Shown in pieces: positions 6,109 through 10,902 of a stretch of 10,902 nt of DNA. The translations under genes were made by a program, and so were the position numbers. Position 1 is the first letter of the stretch, and each line of letters begins with the position of its first letter. The notes under the pieces are model-generated. The model was not told the origin of the DNA. It worked only from the letters and a program-made list of their open reading frames with translations, and searched no databases. The DNA comes from Pseudolysobacter sp. GTDB taxonomy: Bacteria > Pseudomonadota > Gammaproteobacteria > Xanthomonadales > Rhodanobacteraceae. The stretch spans positions 1 through 10,902 of the forward strand of contig JANXUW010000154.1 of NCBI GenBank assembly GCA_025351985.1. The letters run 5' to 3'.

Positions 6109-7983
6109 TCAATGGGCCGTTGTCGACGCCGTTGCAGTGATCGCGGCGCACGCGCGTGGGGCGCCGCTGCGTGCGCTTTCCCAGAACGTGATCCAGCGTG
6201 CCAGCCACGGATAAGGCACTTGCGGCGGCGTTGCGACGGCATTTCGCGCAAGACCGAGATCCTGCCGCAGCAAATCCATCTCGTCGGCGAAATAACTGGT
6301 GTCGAGGCCAGCGCTTTCGGCGGCGATCAGTGCGTGTTTGGCCGCTTCCATATCACAACGCAGCCATGCTTGGCGGCCGCTGATGAGTGCGTTCAAGCCG
6401 TCGGGTAGAGCGCTGTCGGTCAGCTCTGGCACGGCATGAGTTGCAGCCCACGCTGGCTGCAAACGCGCGCGCTGCAACCATAGCCGCACCGAAAATTCGG
6501 AATCCGCCATCGCGCGGATGGCGAGGTCGGCGCGATCCCAACTCGCATCGCCTTGGTCGACGAGTCCGCGCCGAAATTGCGAATAACCGATCACCACTTC
6601 GGCGTCGGCGACGAGCGAATCGAGCGCGTGCTCGGTGCCGATGCGACGTGCCTGCTCGGCATCGTGTTGCATCGCTTGCCAATGCTCCTGGGCGCCTGCG
6701 GCGGTGGCGGCATATAACCACGAGCTACTCAGCGCGCCGATCAAGATTTCCTGTTCGGCACGTTGGGCGGTGGCTTCGAAAGCGATTTGTGCTTCGTGCC
6801 AACTCCCCTGCGCCAGCGCAATCCGCCCGCGCACGTATTCCGCCAGCACGGGCGCGCGGTGTATCAGTTGCGGCAATTCGGCTTGCATCGTTTCGGCATC
6901 ACCGAGCGAGGCACGATCGCTCATCACGAACATGGCATAGCGTGGCGAAAGCCTGGTTACGGGAATCAGTCGCAAATCGGCGAGCGCTTCATCGAATCGC
7001 AGCAAGCGCAGCGACACATGTGCACGTGCCAGATGCAAACGCCACGCCGTGGGTTGCAGCTTGAGCGCTGCGCTGAGAACTTCGTTCTCGACACCCGTCG
7101 CTTCGCTCGCAAGACTTACCCAACGCGACAAAAGTTGCACGTACGCTGGAGCATCTTGTGGCAGCCGTGCTTTCAGCATTTGCCGCCAGCGCTGCAGCTC
7201 TTCCTTGTTGCCGCTGAGCCATAGCGTCAGAAAAAACGCAGGTGCGGCGCTGCGTGGTTCACTGTCTGCCATGCCTTGCAACAACTGGTGGGCCGACGTG
7301 CGATCACCTTCGTCGTCGCGGGTCAATGCTGTAGCGAGGGTTTTCGCGCCTTGCGCACTGATCGGGCCGAACGCTTTCGCATCGATTGCATAGCCGTCCA
7401 GATCCAGATTTGGCACAGTAAAAAATTGCATGGCGACAATCAATGCAAGCACCGCCAGTGCGACAACCAGGATCAGTTGTGGCCGATAAAGAAATGATTT
7501 TTGCGCTGTGGGCGGCGGATTATCGGGCAATGCTTGCGCCGCTGGCAGCATCGCTGGCGCAAAGTCGATGTCCGTATTCGCCGGGGAGATATCGACGACA
7601 TGCAGATCATCACTCACCGCGCTCAATGGCTTGAGCGGCACCGTTTCGATCGGCAATTCGAGGCGAAAACCGCGGCCACGCACGGTGGCGATCGCACGAC
7701 CTTCGCTCGCCAGCGCCTGGCGAACTTTCAACACGATTTGCGCGAGCGCTTCATCGCTGCCGCTGCCGCCGCCGGGTCAGAGCAAATCGAACGCATCGTT
7801 GCGCGTGAGCAGCGCGCCGCGCGCACGGCACAGTCCCAGCAAAAACTTGTAGGCCATCGGCGACAACGCGACTTCATTGCCGGCCACCAGCAAACGCTCG
7901 GCGGCCAGCAGCAATTCGGCGTGACCGAAGCGATAGCCGGCAATGTATTCGTGCGGAATCGGAAACTGAATCAGTGTAGACAT
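6109..7983 (-). pseudogene. CadC-like winged-helix/TPR membrane regulator interrupted by in-frame TGA
   Basis: The frame from the ATG at 7983 to the TGA at 6109 spans 624 codons plus the stop and is uninterrupted except for one TGA at 7777-7779 (codon 69). The N-terminal part reads as an OmpR/CadC-type winged-helix domain (about residues 20-112): FGHAELLLAAERLL, then ALSPMAYKFLLGLCRARGALLTRNDAFDLL, then the TGA. It resumes in the same frame with PGGGSGSDEALAQ, VLKVRQAL and TVRGRGFRLELP. Related domains have tryptophan at the stop position (LWPG), one base change away (TGG to TGA). A proline-rich linker follows, then a membrane helix (about 169-189, LILVVALAVLALIVAM) and a long alpha-helical TPR-like periplasmic part. 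The expected role is one-component transcription control with a periplasmic sensor. It may be a pseudogene, a sequencing error, or readthrough. An internal GTG at 7734 could start a fragment lacking most of the DNA-binding domain, but it has no ribosome site. Confidence 0.85.
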
Positions 7984-8304
7984 GCGTTAATCAAACCATA
8001 CACGAATCGAGGCCGAAAGCGGTTTGCGGTTTGCTGCGAATTACTTGTGCGCTTGAGCGACAATCTGCAACAGTCACGCTGAAATACCGATTGCGGATTA
8101 TCGCATCGGGAAATGATTATTCGGTGAAATTGGCCGTGGCGCGAATTGCCAATGCGACCTGTGGAGTCGCCTTACGGCAACGGCTTTCGCAAGAATGCTC
8201 GTCGACTTCGAGGGCAGGGCTGAACTGAGTATCCCGCGCGGCGAGAATGCAGCGGTGAAAAATCCCATGCGCGTATGTCACTGGAAATTTTCCGAGTAGA
8301 AATC
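7984..8304. other. Intergenic region upstream of the regulator gene
   Basis: These 321 bases separate the regulator start from the stop of the 157-residue secreted protein; both are on the minus strand. I see no convincing gene: a 65-codon plus-strand frame (8031-8228) resembles nothing I know. On the minus strand a TATGGT box (7995-8000) could be a weak -10 for the regulator, without a clear -35. A tandem heptamer lies at 8019-8034. A near-palindrome (GGAAATTTTCC, 8283-8293) lies 12 bases past the upstream gene's stop, without the GC stem and T-run of an intrinsic terminator. Confidence 0.4.
8019..8034. repeat. Tandem heptamer upstream of the regulator gene
   Basis: The plus strand reads GCGGTTTGCGGTTTGC, two copies of GCGGTTT plus GC. 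It ends 36 bases from the regulator start codon, where a transcription-factor site could sit. Two short copies may also arise by chance. Confidence 0.3.
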
Positions 8305-8778
8305 TCAGTCGTTAAGGGGGAAAATCGTGCTAAGCGTGTAACTGCCGCAGGACGCTGCTGTTACCGGAGTCGATCCGACGATTACAAAATAATCGCCGAC
8401 GCCGGCAGGAATTTGCGCGGTGCTGGCGACGCCTGGACCATTGTCGAGGGCGGCGATGCAGGTCGAGTACGTGCTGCACGGCCCGCGGCAAACGAACAGA
8501 CCCAGCTCGACATTCGCTGCCGGGGTCAAGGTGATCGTGCCGGCGTACGCATTTGGCACGCGCAGGATGTGATAAATCATCTGTTCGCCACTCGCGAGGA
8601 TGGCGCCGTTCCCCAGATATGGCAACGTGTTGGCATGACCGCACGTCGTGTCGGTGTGGGTGCCATTCGCAGCGACTTGCGAAATGAGTTCAATCGGCGC
8701 GGCACAGGTTTGTGCATGCAGTGAAACAACCACGCCGAATGTCAAAACCAGAGTGGTAATGCCGTAGCGCATGTTCAT
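8305..8778 (-). CDS. Small secreted cysteine-containing protein, PPC-like beta-sandwich
   Basis: I do not recognise a named gene. The 157-residue product has a signal peptide (residues 1-22, MNMRYGITTLVLTFGVVVSLHA) and a mature chain that begins QTCAAP. The rest is rich in short beta-like segments. TITLTPAANVELGLFVC, then CIAALDNGPGVASTAQIPAGVGDYFVIVGS, then CGSYTL resemble the pre-peptidase C-terminal (PPC) domain, a beta-sandwich found on secreted proteins. Several cysteines suggest disulfides and a periplasmic or extracellular location. The ATG at 8778 has AAGGGAG 7 bases upstream. An ATG at 8808 would overlap the stop of the preceding gene (ATGA), but it lacks a good ribosome site and pushes the signal peptide inward. 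It lies 26 bases after the 251-residue secreted protein and is probably co-transcribed with it. No C-terminal GFE motif is present. Confidence 0.8.
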   Translation of the reverse strand: MNMRYGITTLVLTFGVVVSLHAQTCAAPIELISQVAANGTHTDTTCGHANTLPYLGNGAILASGEQMIYHILRVPNAYAGTITLTPAANVELGLFVCRGPCSTYSTCIAALDNGPGVASTAQIPAGVGDYFVIVGSTPVTAASCGSYTLSTIFPLND

Positions 8779-8785
8779 CAAACAA

Positions 8786-8792
8786 CTCCCTT
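8786..8792 (-). promoter_or_regulatory. Ribosome binding site of the 157-residue secreted protein
   Basis: AAGGGAG on the minus strand, 7 bases before the ATG at 8778, selects that codon over the ATG at 8808. Confidence 0.65.
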
Positions 8793-8804
8793 CATTGCTG
8801 CGGA

Positions 8805-9560
8805 TCATTGCTGATCCAGCTCGAAGTTTTGCCAGAACAACACGTCGTCCGAGGTCTGGATCTGATCGAATACGACCGCTGCGCCATTGTTGTAGGTCCG
8901 AAACAAAGGCGTTGCCGAACTGAGGCCGAGCTCGGCGGCGATCACGCCGCCCGATGCGGCGTTGTCCAGACCGGTACCATGGTTGTCGTCAACACCGGTA
9001 GGTGGATCGGTGAAGTCGGCGTTCACCCAATAACGTACCGAACCTGCGGTGCCCGCGCCAACGTTGATCTCGAAGCGCAGCACGTTGACATTCTGCGTCA
9101 GGAGTTGATTGACGGAACATAGATGACTCGCTTGCGAAGCGCAGGCAGCGTACATGCGCAAGACTGTCCCTGCTGCCTGGCCGTAAAGAATGACCTGGAG
9201 CATGTGCGGTGCATCGCCGGGGTTGGCGGCACTGGCTGAAAACAACTGAACCTGCCGAGTTGCGGTAGTGAGGAACGGCGCGATCGCCGTGCTATCCATG
9301 CAAAAGCTGTAGCGCACGCTAGTCGTCGGAACAGGGCGGCGGTAGTGCACGAAAGCCGCTGCATTCGGCCCGGCTGCGCTATTCAGCGACGAACTCAGCG
9401 CGCACGGCGCATCGGCCGCGCCTTGCAGCGCTGCGACACCGAGATTCTGGAAGCTGTGCACGAACGGTTGCGGCGGCAAACAGCTTTGCGCCCTGAGTAC
9501 ACCGCCGGCGCAAACCAGCACGGCACTGACAAACCATCGAGATAACAGTTTGATCGACAT
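8805..9560 (-). CDS. Secreted protein of unknown function, C-terminal NFE motif
   Basis: Not recognised as a named family. The 251-residue product has a signal peptide (residues 1-24, basic SIKLLSR start, hydrophobic FVSAVLVCAGGVL, cut at LRA) and a mature chain starting QSCLPPQ. The body is mostly beta-like. VRYSFCMDS, VQLFSAS, MLQVILYG and VLRFEINVGAGTAGSVRYWVNADF look like strands of a jelly-roll or LamG-like sandwich. This is an impression, not a match. Several cysteines probably form disulfides. The end, VVFDQIQTSDDVLFWQNFE, followed by LDQQ, resembles the short 'LFxxxFE' tails of exported proteins in this lineage. An AAGGAG ribosome site lies 6 bases before the ATG at 9560. The gene starts 30 bases after the ribokinase stop and is followed 26 bases later by another small secreted protein, so it could be read from the upstream transcript or from a promoter inside the kinase gene. 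Confidence 0.82.
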   Translation of the reverse strand: MSIKLLSRWFVSAVLVCAGGVLRAQSCLPPQPFVHSFQNLGVAALQGAADAPCALSSSLNSAAGPNAAAFVHYRRPVPTTSVRYSFCMDSTAIAPFLTTATRQVQLFSASAANPGDAPHMLQVILYGQAAGTVLRMYAACASQASHLCSVNQLLTQNVNVLRFEINVGAGTAGSVRYWVNADFTDPPTGVDDNHGTGLDNAASGGVIAAELGLSSATPLFRTYNNGAAVVFDQIQTSDDVLFWQNFELDQQ

Positions 9561-9566
9561 ATATCG

Positions 9567-9572
9567 CTCCTT
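9567..9572 (-). promoter_or_regulatory. Strong ribosome binding site of the 251-residue secreted protein
   Basis: AAGGAG on the minus strand sits 6 bases before the ATG at 9560. It is the strongest ribosome site in the window and suggests high translation of the secreted pair compared with the kinase upstream. Confidence 0.7.
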
Positions 9573-9590
9573 GATCAGTGCATCCTAACA

Positions 9591-10583
9591 TCACGTTGCG
9601 ACAGGAAAAATATCCTGCTCGCCAAAACGCGCAATCACCGCGGCGTAGTTCGGCATCGCAGGTGCGGCGCCGATGGTTTCGGTAGACAGCGCGGCGACGC
9701 GATTCGCATGTCGTATCGCATCGCGAAATGGCCGCTCGCGAAACAGCACGAGTGCGGCGACCAACGCGCCGCTGAACGCATCGCCTGCACCGGTGGTGTC
9801 GATCGCGTTCACCGATTCCGGTGAGATGCGATAACACGCTGCGCTGTCGCCGCGTCGGTTTTCACCATGCGAAACAAAACTACCGTGCGCACCCAAGGTG
9901 ATCACGACGGTGGCGACACCGAGTTGCCGCGCGAGCGCATGCAGCGTGGCGTCGTCTTGCTGCGACAAGTTTGCCGGATCGATCGTGGCATAACCGAAAC
10001 GTTGCAGCAGCAATGCGAATTCGGTTTCGTTCGGCGTGACGATATCGGCGCGTCGCAGCAACGTGATATCCAGCTCGGCATGCACCGGCGCGGGATTCCA
10101 CAGCCGCAGCAGACCGTGTAGTGTGCCGAGATCGAGTGCCGCGCCGAGCGCGTCGAGATTGTTTTCCATCTGCAGCAAAAGTACGCGCGCGCTGGCGAAA
10201 ACATCGCCCTGCGCGCGCACAAAATCCGCATCGAGATGTTCGTTCGCGCCGAGGCTGATCGCGATCTGGTTTTCACCGAGTGCATTGACCGTGATGCCGG
10301 CGGCGGCGGTCGGTTGATCGTCGCGAATCTGCCAGCGGCACGGCAGGTTTTCATGCTCGGCGATGTGTTGCGCGATCCCGCCGAGGGCGTCGTTGCCGAT
10401 CACGCCGATAAAAGTTACCGTCGCGCCTTGTCGTATGCAGGCGATCGCCTGGTTAAAACCCTTGCCGCCCGGCCCGGTGTTGAAACCGTGCGCGCGCAGG
10501 GTTTCACCGACGTGCGGAAAGCGTTCGACCAGCCAGGTTTGATCCTGCACGTAACTGCCGACCACGATCACTTGCGCGGGCAT
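9591..10583 (-). CDS. rbsK: Ribokinase-family (PfkB) sugar kinase
   Basis: The product (330 residues; E. coli RbsK is about 309) is a cytoplasmic PfkB-family kinase, most like ribokinase, which makes ribose 5-phosphate from ribose and ATP. It opens with VIVVGSYVQDQTW, whose Asp14 matches the sugar-binding Asp of RbsK. GPGGKGFNQA (residues 37-46, first PfkB signature), NPAP, DIVTPNETE and VVITLGAHG follow in family order. DTTGAGDAFSGAL (262-274) is the second signature, with Asp268 as catalytic base and the GAG anion hole. The ATG at 10583 matches the family N-terminus; in-frame GTG (10589, 10586) and TTG (10601) starts are possible and no strong ribosome site decides. It follows a nucleoside-permease-like transporter by 21 bases, so the true substrate may be ribose released from nucleosides, or a nucleoside itself. 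Confidence 0.87.
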   Translation of the reverse strand: MPAQVIVVGSYVQDQTWLVERFPHVGETLRAHGFNTGPGGKGFNQAIACIRQGATVTFIGVIGNDALGGIAQHIAEHENLPCRWQIRDDQPTAAAGITVNALGENQIAISLGANEHLDADFVRAQGDVFASARVLLLQMENNLDALGAALDLGTLHGLLRLWNPAPVHAELDITLLRRADIVTPNETEFALLLQRFGYATIDPANLSQQDDATLHALARQLGVATVVITLGAHGSFVSHGENRRGDSAACYRISPESVNAIDTTGAGDAFSGALVAALVLFRERPFRDAIRHANRVAALSTETIGAAPAMPNYAAVIARFGEQDIFPVAT

Positions 10584-10604
10584 CACCACGGCAGTGTGCA
10601 ACGC

Positions 10605-10902
10605 TCAGGCGCCGAGGCGATTGTCGGCATGCAGGCTGCGCATCGTCGCCGGATCGTGCCGATGCTTGAACAGCGGCACGAACAGCACAGCCATCACCAG
10701 CGCGTAGATCGCGAACGTCAGCCAGATGCCGTGCCAATCCTTGCTCTGGTCGGCCAGCGTGAAATAACGATCGATGATGATGCCGCTGAGCGAACTGCCG
10801 AGCACCGCACCGATGCCGTTGGTCATCACCATGAACAAGCCTTGCGCACTCGCGCGGATTTTCGGATCGCTCTGCGTTTCGACAAACAGCGAACCGGATA
10901 TG
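10605..10902 (-). CDS. MFS transporter C-terminus, nucleoside permease-like (partial)
   Basis: Only the last 98 residues are in the window; the frame is open to the right edge. It reads SGSLFVETQSDPKIRASAQGLFMVMTNGIGAV in overlapping parts, then GSSLSGIIIDRYF as one membrane helix. WHGIWLTFAIYALVMAVLFVPLFKH forms the last helix before a short polar tail. The RASAQGLF and GIWLTFAIYA pattern resembles the final two helices of the nucleoside:H+ symporters (NupG/XapB type) in the major facilitator superfamily. This would be an inner-membrane carrier importing nucleosides by proton symport. Its direct position before a ribokinase supports a nucleoside or pentose scavenging operon. Substrate is an inference; another MFS sugar carrier cannot be excluded from this fragment. 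Confidence 0.75.
   Translation of the reverse strand, partial: ISGSLFVETQSDPKIRASAQGLFMVMTNGIGAVLGSSLSGIIIDRYFTLADQSKDWHGIWLTFAIYALVMAVLFVPLFKHRHDPATMRSLHADNRLGA

Noticed and set aside
7777..7779. Selenocysteine at the in-frame TGA
   Set aside because: The site aligns with a structural tryptophan of the winged helix, not a redox residue, and no SECIS-like hairpin just after it was evident by eye.
8031..8228. 65-codon plus-strand frame in the 7984-8304 gap
   Set aside because: No recognisable sequence and no clear ribosome site; length is within chance for this base composition.
8224..8304. Intrinsic terminator after the 157-residue secreted gene
   Set aside because: The only palindrome (GGAAATTTTCC) is AT-rich, short and not followed by a T-run on the minus strand.
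1..10902. Mobile elements, CRISPR arrays, tRNA or rRNA genes
   Set aside because: No transposase, integrase, long terminal repeats, regularly spaced repeats or tRNA-like cloverleaf with CCA end were seen on either strand.

Overview
The window reads as chromosomal DNA of a Gram-negative, GC-rich gammaproteobacterium, most likely of the Xanthomonadales/Lysobacterales (Rhodanobacteraceae-like). This placement is an inference. It rests on a DusB that aligns without gaps to the proteobacterial protein, on many exported proteins with Sec or Tat signals, on a delta-60-repeat protein with a short 'IFxxGFE'-type C-terminus, and on a CadC-like winged-helix/TPR regulator. I saw no mobile element, phage gene, tRNA, rRNA or CRISPR array.

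Left block (1-3607, all minus strand): a compact export cassette in the order DUF1800 protein, DUF1501 protein, then a secreted c-type-cytochrome-like protein that runs off the left edge. The DUF1501 ribosome site overlaps the DUF1800 stop codon, and the cytochrome-like frame opens at or next to the DUF1501 stop. The three are therefore probably co-transcribed. DUF1800 probably starts at a TTG codon, and a 349-bp gene-free leader with a perfect TATAAT lies upstream of it.

Middle block: dusB (tRNA-dihydrouridine synthase B) followed by a small cysteine-rich CWC protein, both minus. Divergent from dusB is a plus-strand secreted delta-60 repeat protein. It converges, with only 15 bp between stops, on a membrane-anchored winged-helix/TPR regulator on the minus strand. 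That regulator gene is interrupted by one in-frame TGA exactly where the winged-helix domain normally has tryptophan, so it is a recent pseudogene, a sequencing error or a recoded gene.

Right block (8305-10902, minus strand): the C-terminal end of a nucleoside-permease-like MFS transporter, a ribokinase-family sugar kinase, and then two small secreted cysteine-containing proteins, all closely spaced. The transporter and kinase suggest uptake of nucleosides or pentoses and phosphorylation of the sugar. The two secreted proteins form their own tight pair and may be functionally unrelated.

There is no clear new defence or mobile system here. The best leads are the TGA in the regulator, a GFE/NFE/GFD-type motif recurring in three exported proteins, and the DUF1800-DUF1501-cytochrome cassette.
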